Source: Sphingomonas hankookensis (GTDB lineage Bacteria; Pseudomonadota; Alphaproteobacteria; Sphingomonadales; Sphingomonadaceae). From it: 64,000 nt of DNA. Where the stretch lies: NCBI RefSeq assembly GCF_028551275.1, contig NZ_CP117025.1:2906001-2970000 (forward strand), in the 5' to 3' direction. The position numbers and the translations under genes are program-made. Below are positions 51,144-59,494 of the stretch, one piece after another (the stretch's first letter is position 1; the number at the start of each line of letters is the position of its first letter). The notes under the pieces were generated by a model that was not told where the DNA came from, made no database searches, and saw only the letters and a program-made list of their open reading frames with translations.

Positions 51144-53993
51144 TTACTTCGCCGCGACCGGGGCGGACGGCGGCGTTGCCGACACCACCTCCACCGGCAG
51201 GCCCAGCCCGTCAAGCTGCGGACGGACGACCTTCGCATCGCCGACCACCACATAGACGAAGCGATTGGGGTCGATTGCCGCGCGTGCCGCAGCGTCAAGC
51301 TGGGCCGTGGTCAGCGCACGATATTTTTGCGGCAGGGTCGCCTGGTAATCGTCCGGGCGGCCGAGGAAGTCGTTGGCCCGCATCGCGCCGAGTACCGCGC
51401 CGGAGGTTTCGTAGGTTCCGGCCAGCTGCCGCGTCTCGCCATCGATCGAGCGGCGGAATTCGACCGGCGTCACGCCGTTCGGTCCCAGGAAGCCGTTGAT
51501 CTGTTCGCGCAGCGACGCGATCGCCGGGCCGGTCTTGTCGGCCTGCACCGGGGCATTGATGACATAGGGCACGGCGTTCTGCATCAGCTGGAACCCGCCG
51601 CGCGCGCCATAGGACCAGTGCTTCGCCTCACGCAGGTCCATGTTGATGCGGCTGAGGAAGCCCGAACCGAGCACGGTATTGGCGGTGGTCGCCGCCAGCG
51701 TGTCCGACTTGGCCTGTACCGGCGTCATCTGACCGGCGACGATCAGCGACTGTGGCGAATTGGGCCGGTCGACCAGCACGATCTTCGGCGTGGTGGTGGC
51801 GCGCTGTGCCGGGAAGCTCTTGGTGCCGGCGACTCCGGTCGCCTGCCAGTTGCCGAACGAGGCGTTCAGCGCCCGCTGCACTTCCGCCAGCGGACGGTCG
51901 GATACGACGAACACCTTCGCCTTGTCCGGGCGCAACCATGCACCCCGCCATGCGACCAGGTCCTCGCGCTTCATTGCCATGACCGCCGCCGGATCGCCGA
52001 CGCCCGCCGCGAGCTTCGCATAGGGGCTGTCCGCGCCGTAGAGCAGCGGCGGCAGCGTCATGTCGGCCAGCCCCTGCGGGTTGGTGCGCTGCTGCCCGAT
52101 CTGCGCCAGCACCTGCCCGCGCACCCGCTCCAGCTCGCTCGCGTCGAACGCCGGGTTGCGCAGCACGTCGGCGAACAGCATCGTCGCGCTGTTCAGATTG
52201 GCGCTGGGCGCTTCGAAGCCGATCGTCGTCTGATCGGCCGAATTGCCGCCGCTCATCTGCATACCGAGCTTTTCCTTGGCCTCCGCCATCGCGATCGAAT
52301 CGCGGGTGGTGGTGCCTTCGTCGATCAGCGACAGAGTCATGCCCGCGGTGCCGAGCTTGCCGGCCACATCGGCGGCGGTGCCGGCGTCGAACACCATCGA
52401 CACCTGCGTCACCGGCACGGCGGTGCGCTGGGCATAGACCAGCTCCATGCCGTTCGACAGGCGGCTGCGCGTGACCTTCGGGAATTGCAGCGCGGTGCCG
52501 GTGTCGGCGACGCCCGGCATTGCGCCGCGCGTGCCCTTGAACGGCGTTTCGGGGGCGGCCGGTGTCGCCGGCGCGGCGGCGACCGCCTTCGCCTCCTCAT
52601 AGCCCTCGCGCTCGCCCTTCTCGACGATCAGCGTATAGGCCGGGCGCGACATCCATTTCTGCGCAGCGGCGCGGGCGCGGTCCGGCGTCATCGTCGCCAG
52701 CGCGTTAAGCTCCTTTTTATAGAAGCCCGGATCGTTCGAATACAGCTCGCCCGACGCCAGCGTCACCGCCTTGCCGCCGAAGCCGCCGACCGATTCCAGC
52801 CCGCCGATCGTGCTCGACACCTGCGTCGTGGCGACGCGCGCCACTTCGTCGGCACTCGGACCGGTGCGCAAATAATCGGCGATCATCTGGTCCAGCTTCG
52901 CCTCGACCAGCTTTTCATCGACGCCCGGCTTCACGATCGCACGGACGATCAGCATGCCGGCCTGTGCCAGCGACTGGACGCCGGCGGACACCTGCACCGC
53001 CAGCTTTTCCTTCTTCACCAGTTCGTTGTCGAGCCGCGACGAGGCGAGGCCGCCGAACGCGCTCATCGCGACGTCCAGCGCCGGGGCGTCGGGATCGTTC
53101 AGCCCCGGCACCGGCCAGACCTTCATGATCATCGTCGCGGCGACATTGTCCTTCATCACCTCGCGCACCGGCGCGGCGAGGGTCGGCACCTCGATCTTCG
53201 GCAGGACCGATTCCGGCCCACGTGCGATCTTGCCGAAATATTTCTCGACCAGCGGGCGCGCTTCCTTCGCGTCGATGTCGCCGGCCAGCACCAGCACCGC
53301 GTTGTTCGGGCCGTAATGGCCGCGGAACCAGTTCTTCACGTCCTCGAGGCTGGCGGCGTCGAGATCGGCCATCGAACCGATCACCGAATGGCGATAGGGG
53401 TGGCCGACCGGGAAGATGCCCTCGGTCATCTTGTAACGGACGAGGCCGTAAGGCTGGTTGTCGCCCTGGCGCTTTTCGTTCTGCACGACGCCGCGCTGTT
53501 CATCGAGCACGCCCTGCGTCACCGCGCCGAGCAGATAGCCCATGCGGTCCGATTCGAGGAACAGCGCGCGGTCGATCGCCGCCTTCGGCACGGTTTCGAA
53601 ATAATTGGTGCGGTCGTAGCTGGTGGTGCCGTTCAGGTCGGTCGCACCGATCGAGCGTAGCGGGTCGAAAAAGTCGCCCGGCGCATTTTCCGACCCGTTG
53701 AACATCAGATGTTCGAACAGGTGCGCGAAGCCGGTCTTCCCCTCCGGCTCATGCTTCGACCCCACGTCATACCATACCGACACCGCGACGATCGGCGCCT
53801 TGCGATCGGTATGGGTGATGACGGTCAGGCCGTTGGGCAGCGTGAACTTTTCGTAGGGAATGTTGACCGGGGCGACCAGCGCCGACAGCGGCGCGGCCTT
53901 GACCGGGGGGGCGGCACGGGCGGGCGCCTGCGCCTGCGCCGTCCCGGCGAGCGCAGTGGAAGCGAGCAATACGGCAGCGACGGTACGGAACAT
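51144..53993 (-). CDS. M16 family zinc peptidase (exported, two-domain)
   Basis: A 949-residue pitrilysin-type metallopeptidase. Signal peptide MFRTVAAVLLASTALAGTAQA. The inverted zinc motif HLFEH (His91, Glu94, His95) with the downstream Glu around residue 170 (LDEQRGVVQNEKRQ) marks the active half. The second M16 half (about residues 510-930) lacks HXXEH and keeps the shell structure, as in other PqqL/YmxG-type two-repeat proteins. It should act in the periplasm on peptides or small proteins. Its gene precedes a small unknown protein in an apparent operon. Confidence 0.9.
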   Translation of the reverse strand: MFRTVAAVLLASTALAGTAQAQAPARAAPPVKAAPLSALVAPVNIPYEKFTLPNGLTVITHTDRKAPIVAVSVWYDVGSKHEPEGKTGFAHLFEHLMFNGSENAPGDFFDPLRSIGATDLNGTTSYDRTNYFETVPKAAIDRALFLESDRMGYLLGAVTQGVLDEQRGVVQNEKRQGDNQPYGLVRYKMTEGIFPVGHPYRHSVIGSMADLDAASLEDVKNWFRGHYGPNNAVLVLAGDIDAKEARPLVEKYFGKIARGPESVLPKIEVPTLAAPVREVMKDNVAATMIMKVWPVPGLNDPDAPALDVAMSAFGGLASSRLDNELVKKEKLAVQVSAGVQSLAQAGMLIVRAIVKPGVDEKLVEAKLDQMIADYLRTGPSADEVARVATTQVSSTIGGLESVGGFGGKAVTLASGELYSNDPGFYKKELNALATMTPDRARAAAQKWMSRPAYTLIVEKGEREGYEEAKAVAAAPATPAAPETPFKGTRGAMPGVADTGTALQFPKVTRSRLSNGMELVYAQRTAVPVTQVSMVFDAGTAADVAGKLGTAGMTLSLIDEGTTTRDSIAMAEAKEKLGMQMSGGNSADQTTIGFEAPSANLNSATMLFADVLRNPAFDASELERVRGQVLAQIGQQRTNPQGLADMTLPPLLYGADSPYAKLAAGVGDPAAVMAMKREDLVAWRGAWLRPDKAKVFVVSDRPLAEVQRALNASFGNWQATGVAGTKSFPAQRATTTPKIVLVDRPNSPQSLIVAGQMTPVQAKSDTLAATTANTVLGSGFLSRINMDLREAKHWSYGARGGFQLMQNAVPYVINAPVQADKTGPAIASLREQINGFLGPNGVTPVEFRRSIDGETRQLAGTYETSGAVLGAMRANDFLGRPDDYQATLPQKYRALTTAQLDAAARAAIDPNRFVYVVVGDAKVVRPQLDGLGLPVEVVSATPPSAPVAAK

Positions 53994-54146
53994 GAAACCC
54001 CACCCATTATCGATAAACGGAATGACGGTGTATGGCGTGGGCGGGGGCCGTGCAAGTCAGTTCCATTGCCCGAACGGCACCATTGGCTTGCGGTCGTGTA
54101 ACATATGATGTCCTCGGACCATTTCGGCTAATTGGCGGTTTTCACG

Positions 54147-54332
54147 ATGCTTTCAGTGCTTATGTTGCATCGCGCCATGACTATTCCATTCGAAACCTTC
54201 CGCGCGATCCTTCCGCATTCCGACCGGTTCGACCGCCTGCTGGCGCTCGGCTGGGAAGATATCGGAGGCGTCGTCCTTGCCATGGGAGCCGTCGCGTTCA
54301 TGACGGCACTGGGCGCGCTGCGTTCGCGCTGA
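54147..54332 (+). CDS. Possible small membrane protein
   Basis: About 61 residues from ATG 54147, or 51 from ATG 54177 (MTIPFETFRAILPHSDRF). It has a single C-terminal hydrophobic segment (IGGVVLAMGAVAFMTALGAL). No ribosome site of note and no recognised family. It lies upstream of the lipoprotein gene in the same direction. May not be a gene. Confidence 0.35.
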   Translation: MLSVLMLHRAMTIPFETFRAILPHSDRFDRLLALGWEDIGGVVLAMGAVAFMTALGALRSR

Positions 54333-54406
54333 GCGTTCCGCTTCGAACATTGCTGCGTAGCAACATTTCCTGAGACTGTTTTTCTCCGGGAACAAGGGTT
54401 TTGCGT

Positions 54407-54868
54407 ATGATCCGATTGACTGCCGCCCTGCTGGGCGGGGCGCTGCTGGCCGGCTGTGGCAATTCGTCCGTGCCGGAAGCGCAGGCGACGATGAACAACA
54501 CGGTCGACCTGCGCCACCTGGTCGAGACGGAAGTGGCGGGCAACGGCATCGAACGCTATCCACTGGAAGGCGTCGAGATCCCGACCCCGTCGGACCCGCA
54601 GTCGCGCTACGAAGTGCTGCGCCAGCGCCGCACCGCCGCCGGCACGATCATCGCGATCCTGCGCCAGCAGCGCGGCGACCGCTTCGTCTATGCCCGCACC
54701 GAGCTGGATTGCGAGCGCGACCTGTTCCATGTCGTCGGCGTGGCCGACACGCGGGCCCATGTCGAAACCAATGTCGCGCATGACGGGCCGCTGCGCCCGA
54801 CGACCGGCCTGCCGCTGCGGCAGGAACTGTCGAGCTTCATCTGCCAGCGGGCGTCTGCGTCGGCCTGA
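54407..54868 (+). CDS. Predicted lipoprotein of unknown function
   Basis: A 153-residue protein with a lipobox in MIRLTAALLGGALLAGCG (LLAGC, lipidated Cys17). The mature part is polar, with a LETEVAGNGIERYPLEGVEI-like stretch (as HLVETEVAGNGIERYPLEG) and two later cysteines (DCERD and FICQRA). No domain is recognised. It is convergent with the flippase-like gene four bases away. Probably anchored in the outer or inner membrane. Confidence 0.65.
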   Translation: MIRLTAALLGGALLAGCGNSSVPEAQATMNNTVDLRHLVETEVAGNGIERYPLEGVEIPTPSDPQSRYEVLRQRRTAAGTIIAILRQQRGDRFVYARTELDCERDLFHVVGVADTRAHVETNVAHDGPLRPTTGLPLRQELSSFICQRASASA

Positions 54869-54872
54869 TCCC

Positions 54873-55871
54873 CTATTCGCCCGCCGGCGGTACCGCCGGC
54901 GTGGCGATGTCGGCCTCCAGCCGCGGATCGACCTCGGCAACGGGCAGCGTGCCGCGGCGCCGCTGGAAACTGGTCAGCAGAAAGAACAGCAGGTTGCTTC
55001 CCTGCGTCAGCGCGCCGCCGGCGAGCAGCAGCCCGGCCATCGCCGCGCGCGGGCCATCGACGATATGGCTCATCTCCAGCGCGGCCGACAGGAACAGCAG
55101 GTCGCGATTGGGCACGATCGGCAGGCGGCTGATGACCATCTGCACCGTCAGGAAGGTGACCCACACCCCCCAGGGTTCGGCGGGCAGCACCACCGCCCAT
55201 TGCGTCGCCTGCAACAGCACGACGACCAGAATGCGCACGACATGGATGCCGAGCACGGCGGCGGCGACCCGCCAGCTGACCGACAATATCTGGCTGCGCA
55301 GGCGCAGGAGCAGCGGCGTCAGGAACCCCGCGACCAGCAGGGCGGCCAGTAGCATGCCGCCTGCCGAATGGAGCCAGTCGGCGATCCATTTCGCCCGCCC
55401 CGTCCCCATGAAGATGACCAGCAGGATTGAGGTGATCGCGGCGGAGGCGAGGGCCGAGAGGATCGCATTGTCCTTGATCGCCAGCAGCAGCGTCTTCGAC
55501 GCGATCCCCAGCCGCTGCCGCGCCCAGACGAACAGATAGACCTCGCCCGAATAGCCGACGAACGCCGAGTTGAAGACCCGCTTGCGCACGAAGACCGACA
55601 GGCTGCCGGGCAAGGGTCGGCCGAGCAGCAGGCGGAAGATCCACACCTCCGACACCGGCAATGCCATGAACATCACGACGAACAGGATGTAGAACCATGG
55701 CGTGCGCGGGAGCGCGGCGGCGACGCTGGCCCAGCCGATCGCGCGGACCTTCAGCACCAGCCACAGCAGCACGCCGACGAAGAACAACGCGCGGAAGACC
55801 TTGCCCACCAACGCGGCGGTAGGCGTCTGCGACCAGTCGTGCAGCCGCTGCGCACGTTCCGACAAGGTCAA
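54873..55871 (-). CDS. Flippase-like / LPG-synthase TM-domain family membrane protein
   Basis: A 332-residue integral membrane protein with about eight helices. It resembles the lysylphosphatidylglycerol-synthase transmembrane domain (flippase-like) superfamily: KVRAIGWASVAAALPRTPWFYILFV near the start, VGYSGEVYLFVWARQRLG and LPIVPNRDLLFLSAALEMS in the middle. It has no MprF catalytic domain. It starts at TTG (55871), overlapping the glycosyltransferase stop as TTGA, so translation is coupled. Likely part of a glycan or glycolipid assembly locus; the substrate is unknown. Confidence 0.6.
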   Translation of the reverse strand: MTLSERAQRLHDWSQTPTAALVGKVFRALFFVGVLLWLVLKVRAIGWASVAAALPRTPWFYILFVVMFMALPVSEVWIFRLLLGRPLPGSLSVFVRKRVFNSAFVGYSGEVYLFVWARQRLGIASKTLLLAIKDNAILSALASAAITSILLVIFMGTGRAKWIADWLHSAGGMLLAALLVAGFLTPLLLRLRSQILSVSWRVAAAVLGIHVVRILVVVLLQATQWAVVLPAEPWGVWVTFLTVQMVISRLPIVPNRDLLFLSAALEMSHIVDGPRAAMAGLLLAGGALTQGSNLLFFLLTSFQRRRGTLPVAEVDPRLEADIATPAVPPAGE

Positions 55872-56644
55872 GCGAACACCCCGGCGGTGCGCGAATCGGC
55901 GACGAACGCCTCGAACGCGGCGCGCGTGTCGGGATCGAGGCGGAAGCGCGAATGGCGCCATACCCCGCCGGGCAGGACGCGGCGCAGCGCATATTCGATC
56001 GCGGCGGCGGGCGTGTTGCGCACCCGGCGTTCGAAATGGGTCCGCTCCCAGGTGTTGCCGCCGTGGAAGGCGCGGACGAACAGGCCCGGCGCGTCGAGCA
56101 CGCCGATGTGCTCGATGGGCCAGTGGTGCAGGAAATCGGTATCCTCGCCCCGCCGCTTTTCGGGGTAGCGGGCGGTCGGGTCGGCGCGGTGGACGATGCT
56201 GCCCGGTACGCCCGGCTCCAGCGTGCCGACATAAGGATGGTCGAACCATTCGGGCGCATCGAGATGCATCAGCGTGCCGCGCAGGACGCAGGCGTCCTTG
56301 CCGCCGTCCAGCACCGCGACCTGCCGCACCAGCCGGTCGGGATGATACCAGTCGTCATCGTCCCATTGCGCGACGATCGAGCCCCGCGCGAGGTCCAGCG
56401 TGCGGTTGCGCAATCGACCCAGCGTCGTGTCGGGGGTCTTCGTCACCCGGTCGTAGATCAGCCGGTCGGCAGGGATATCGGCGAAGAGCGGCGTGTAATC
56501 CTGATCGCCATCGTCGACGACGACCAGTTCGCGGTTCGCCCAGCGTTGCCGCAGAAAACAGTCGACCGCGCGCCGCGCCAGCGCGGCACGGTTCGCGGTC
56601 ACCATCACGCAGCTTACCCGCGCGCCGTCGTCGGACCAGTTCAT
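55868..56644 (-). CDS. Glycosyltransferase family 2 protein
   Basis: A 258-residue GT-A enzyme. RVSCVMVTANRAALARRAVDCFLRQ and ELVVVDDGDQDY form the nucleotide-sugar fold, and AQWDDDDWYHPDRLVRQV is the DxD-containing acceptor metal site. EKRRGEDTDFLHHW supplies the ED catalytic-base region. No membrane helix, so it is cytoplasmic or peripheral. The ATG at 56644 is chosen (MNWSDDGARVS). It overlaps the flippase-like gene by four bases and is divergent from a GT4-type gene with 77 bp between. Confidence 0.85.
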   Translation of the reverse strand: MNWSDDGARVSCVMVTANRAALARRAVDCFLRQRWANRELVVVDDGDQDYTPLFADIPADRLIYDRVTKTPDTTLGRLRNRTLDLARGSIVAQWDDDDWYHPDRLVRQVAVLDGGKDACVLRGTLMHLDAPEWFDHPYVGTLEPGVPGSIVHRADPTARYPEKRRGEDTDFLHHWPIEHIGVLDAPGLFVRAFHGGNTWERTHFERRVRNTPAAAIEYALRRVLPGGVWRHSRFRLDPDTRAAFEAFVADSRTAGVFA

Positions 56645-56721
56645 CGCCAGCGCCTTAGCCGCAGTCGGGCACCTCGACAATCGGGTGGCGCGACCGGCCT
56701 CGCGCTGGTAGCCGGGCGGGA

Positions 56722-57777
56722 ATGCGGATCGTCTTCGTCCTGACCTATCCCACCCATCACGGCGTCGCCGATGTGGGTGAATGGCTGCGCTGGGACAATC
56801 GCGACCGGCGCATGCCCGGGATCCTGACCGAACTGGGCGTCGAGACCGAGCTGTGGGGACTCGCACGCGAACCGCTGGATACCATGTCCGCGCTGCCGGG
56901 CATCGCCCCCTACCCCATCCGCCTGTTCGCGCCGTCCAACCCCGACGCCCGGACCCGCGACCAGCGCAGCGACGCGATGGTCGCCGCCGCGCGGATCGAT
57001 CCGGCGACGCTGTTCGTGCTGATCGGCAGCAATGGCGGCGCCGGGTTCGACCTGTTCGACCGGGTGCTGCGGCCCGACCGGCGGCGCTTCGCGGTCATCA
57101 TCGGTGGCGACTGGTGGAGCCGGATCATGCCGCATGCCGCGTTCCTGTTTCCGGAGTCGGCCGTGCAGGAGGCCAAGCTGATCCGGCCGGGCTGGCGCTT
57201 CTGGCGAAGGGCAATTCCGGAGGCGCGGATGCAGCGGCTGCCCAAGACGATCGATACCGACCGCTTCGCACCGCTGGTGGCGGACAAACGGTTCGACGTG
57301 ATCGCGACCAGCCGCCTGACGCCCTACAAGAAGTTCGACGAGATCGCGGCGCTGGGCGACCGTCACCGGGTCGCGGTGATCGGCGACGGGCCGCAGGCGG
57401 CGGCGTTGCAGCGGCGCTTTCCGCAGGTGCACTGGCTGGGCCATGTACCGAACGGCGAGGTGCCGGCGATGCTGGCACAGGCGCGGCTGTTCTTTCATGC
57501 CGGGCGGCGCGACTATTTCCCGCGCGCGATCCCCGAAGCGATGGCGTGCGGCCTGCCGGTCGCGGCGTTCGACGACCGGATCGGGGCGGACGTGATCCCG
57601 GCCAGCTGCGGGCTGCTGGTCAAGGATAACGACTATCGTGACAAGGTCGACGCGCTGCTCGCCGATCCGGCAGCGCTGGCGGCGATGGGGGCGGCGGCGC
57701 GCGCCCATGTCGTCGCGACGCACGGGCGCCGGTCGTCGGAGGCCGCCTGTCGCCGGTTGATGGAGTTGGCCGCATGA
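56722..57777 (+). CDS. Glycosyltransferase family 1/4 protein (GT-B fold)
   Basis: A 351-residue GT-B enzyme. MRIVFVLTYPTHHGVADVGEWLRWDNRDRRMPG at the N terminus, IIGGDWWSRIMPH midway and the donor-binding C-terminal half: RLTPYKKFDEIAALGD, VIGDGPQAAALQRRFPQVHWLGHV and FPRAIPEAMACGLPVAAFDDRIG, the E-x7-E-like GT4 motif. The donor and acceptor are unknown. It overlaps the next GT gene through ATGA. Confidence 0.85.
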   Translation: MRIVFVLTYPTHHGVADVGEWLRWDNRDRRMPGILTELGVETELWGLAREPLDTMSALPGIAPYPIRLFAPSNPDARTRDQRSDAMVAAARIDPATLFVLIGSNGGAGFDLFDRVLRPDRRRFAVIIGGDWWSRIMPHAAFLFPESAVQEAKLIRPGWRFWRRAIPEARMQRLPKTIDTDRFAPLVADKRFDVIATSRLTPYKKFDEIAALGDRHRVAVIGDGPQAAALQRRFPQVHWLGHVPNGEVPAMLAQARLFFHAGRRDYFPRAIPEAMACGLPVAAFDDRIGADVIPASCGLLVKDNDYRDKVDALLADPAALAAMGAAARAHVVATHGRRSSEAACRRLMELAA

Positions 57778-58544
57778 GCCGCTGGACGTTCGTGATCGCC
57801 TATTACAACGAGGCGGACTTCCTGCCCGCCACGCTGGCGGCACTGGCGGCGCAGAGCGTGCCGTTCCGGCTGGTGCTGGTCGACAACGGATCGACCGACG
57901 GGTCGGACGCGATCGCCCGCGCCTTCACCGCGCCGGGGATCGAGGTCGTGCACCTGTCGGAGGCGCGGCCCGGCAAGATCCATGCGCTGGAAACGGCGAT
58001 GGCCGAACTCACCACCGAATTCTGCGCGTTCGGCGATGCGGATACCTATTACCCGCCGCATTACCTGGCCGAGGCGGAACGCACGTTCGATGCCGATCCG
58101 CGAACGGTGGCGGTGATGGCGCTGGGCGTCGATGCATCAGGGCAAAGGCTGCGGCGGGCGCTCTATGCCGGGGTCGTGACGAAACTGCTGTCGAAACAGA
58201 CGCATACCGGTGGTTACGGACAGGCGTTCCGCACGGCGGCGCTGGTACAGGCGGGCGGTTTCTCGGAGAAACTCTGGCCTTATGTGCTGCTGGATCATGA
58301 GATCATGCAGCGGGTCGCAAAGCTTGGCCGCGTCGTCTATCCCTATAATTTCTGGGCGAAACCTTCGCCACGCCGGTCGGACCGCCGGCGGGTACGCTGG
58401 ACGCTGGGCGAGCGGCTCCTGTACCACGCCACGCCGTTCGCGGCGAAAGACTGGTTCTTCTACCGCTTCCTGGGGCCAAGGTTGAAGGCACGGGGGATTA
58501 CCCATTTGAATTTGCGGGATAAACCCTGGGAAGCGAAGCCGTAA
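57774..58544 (+). CDS. Glycosyltransferase family 2 protein
   Basis: A 256-residue GT-A enzyme. FVIAYYNEADFLPATLAALAAQS, LVLVDNGSTDGSDAIARAF and CAFGDADTYYPPHYL (DxD motif) are present. LLDHEIMQRVAKLGRVVYPYNFW near the end is the acceptor-side helix. No strong membrane segment. It starts ATGA-overlapping the GT4 gene, so the two likely act on the same glycan. A copy of the 25-base dispersed repeat follows seven bases after the stop. Confidence 0.85.
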   Translation: MSRWTFVIAYYNEADFLPATLAALAAQSVPFRLVLVDNGSTDGSDAIARAFTAPGIEVVHLSEARPGKIHALETAMAELTTEFCAFGDADTYYPPHYLAEAERTFDADPRTVAVMALGVDASGQRLRRALYAGVVTKLLSKQTHTGGYGQAFRTAALVQAGGFSEKLWPYVLLDHEIMQRVAKLGRVVYPYNFWAKPSPRRSDRRRVRWTLGERLLYHATPFAAKDWFFYRFLGPRLKARGITHLNLRDKPWEAKP

Positions 58545-58550
58545 GGCGGT

Positions 58551-58575
58551 CCAAAGTTCACTAAGTTCACACTCG
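58551..58575. repeat. Third copy of the 25-base dispersed repeat
   Basis: The same CCAAAGTTCACTAAG.. sequence as at 46404 and 46528, again downstream of a gene. It is built of AAGTTCAC-T-AAGTTCAC plus a short tail. Confidence 0.85.
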
Positions 58576-58724
58576 TGTATGGTTGGTGCGTCGTGCGGTT
58601 TGCGCCATGTGCGAGGCGCGATGTTCCGGCGATGTAAAAGAACCAGGCGGAGCATGGCATGTCCGGACGGTTGTAGGAAAGGCGAGATGGGTGGCGACTG
58701 TGCGCCGCGTCACCCAGCCAGATG

Positions 58725-58808
58725 CGTCGCCCCAGCGAAGGCTGGGGCCTCAAGCGGCTCTTGCTGCCGTGCTATAATGGGGAGATCCCAGCCTTCGCTG
58801 GGATGACG
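58725..58808. repeat. Facing CCCCAGCGAAGGCTGGGG-type palindromes
   Basis: CGCCCCAGCGAAGGCTGGGG (58728 on) and TCCCAGCCTTCGCTGGGA (about 58786-58804), separated by about 40 bases in a convergent gap. Between 58576 and 58724 nothing else is recognisable. Confidence 0.7.
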
Positions 58809-58814
58809 TTTGGG

Positions 58815-59297
58815 TCAGGTTCCCTTTCCTTGCTCACATGCGGCAATCGCGGCCGCCACCAGTCCATCTAGGTACGGGTCGTCCGACGGATCGGACCATG
58901 GTCGTAGTGCATCGACCAGCGACGGATCGGCGATGATTTCCGCCGCTTCGAAGACGTTGACGAGAGCCATCTCGGCGGACAAGGCCTGGCGGACGTGCGG
59001 TAGCGCCTTCGCCGGAGCGATTTGGGCGAGTCCACGCAACGCCTCGGCCCTGACGCGCGGCGAGCAATCCGTCGTAGCGGCCGCCAGCAGCGCATCGCGG
59101 ATCGCCGGGGTATCGAGGTCGGCATTGCCCAAAATGAATGCGGCCCAATCCCGGTTCACCGCCTCTGCATCCGTCAGATAGTCGATGACCCGCCGCAGAT
59201 TGTGCTCGCCAAACTCGCTGCCGGATAGTGGAACCGCTTCGTTCAACACGTCGATCAGGAAGCCGGACGTGGGCTGGTAGGAAGCGTCCTCCGTCAT
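58815..59297 (-). CDS. HEAT-repeat-like protein
   Basis: A 160-residue all-helical protein with repeated pairs of helices such as NRDWAAFILGNADLDTPAIRDALLAAATTD, SPRVRAEALRGLAQIAPAKALPHVRQAL, typical of HEAT/PBS-lyase repeats. It likely binds protein partners; a role is not evident. It starts at ATG 59297, whose first base overlaps the last base of the tusA stop (TGATG), so translation is probably coupled to tusA and der. Confidence 0.75.
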   Translation of the reverse strand: MTEDASYQPTSGFLIDVLNEAVPLSGSEFGEHNLRRVIDYLTDAEAVNRDWAAFILGNADLDTPAIRDALLAAATTDCSPRVRAEALRGLAQIAPAKALPHVRQALSAEMALVNVFEAAEIIADPSLVDALRPWSDPSDDPYLDGLVAAAIAACEQGKGT

Positions 59298-59494
59298 CAC
59301 CGCGCCACCCGGAACACACCCTCGCCCACCACGTCCAGCCGCGCACCGACCGCCGTTGCCGCACTTGCCAATTCACCGGCCGCGCGGGGGTCGTCGGCTG
59401 CGATCTCCACCATCTGCGCCCCGTCGCGCAGCGCCCGGGCCAGCCGGATGGCGGGCCAGGGGCAGCGCATGCCGCGGGCGTCGATGCGGGTCAC
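59297..59494 (-). CDS. TusA-family sulfurtransferase protein
   Basis: A 65-residue protein with the TusA/YedF signature: IDARGMRCPWPAIRLARAL, the conserved Cys followed by Pro (CPWP) near residue 11, and then a short beta-alpha-beta fold. Such proteins relay sulfur for tRNA thiolation or other cofactors. The ATG at 59494 overlaps the der stop by ATGA. The next gene overlaps its own stop. Specific pathway cannot be assigned, so no gene symbol is given. Confidence 0.82.
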   Translation of the reverse strand: MTRIDARGMRCPWPAIRLARALRDGAQMVEIAADDPRAAGELASAATAVGARLDVVGEGVFRVAR

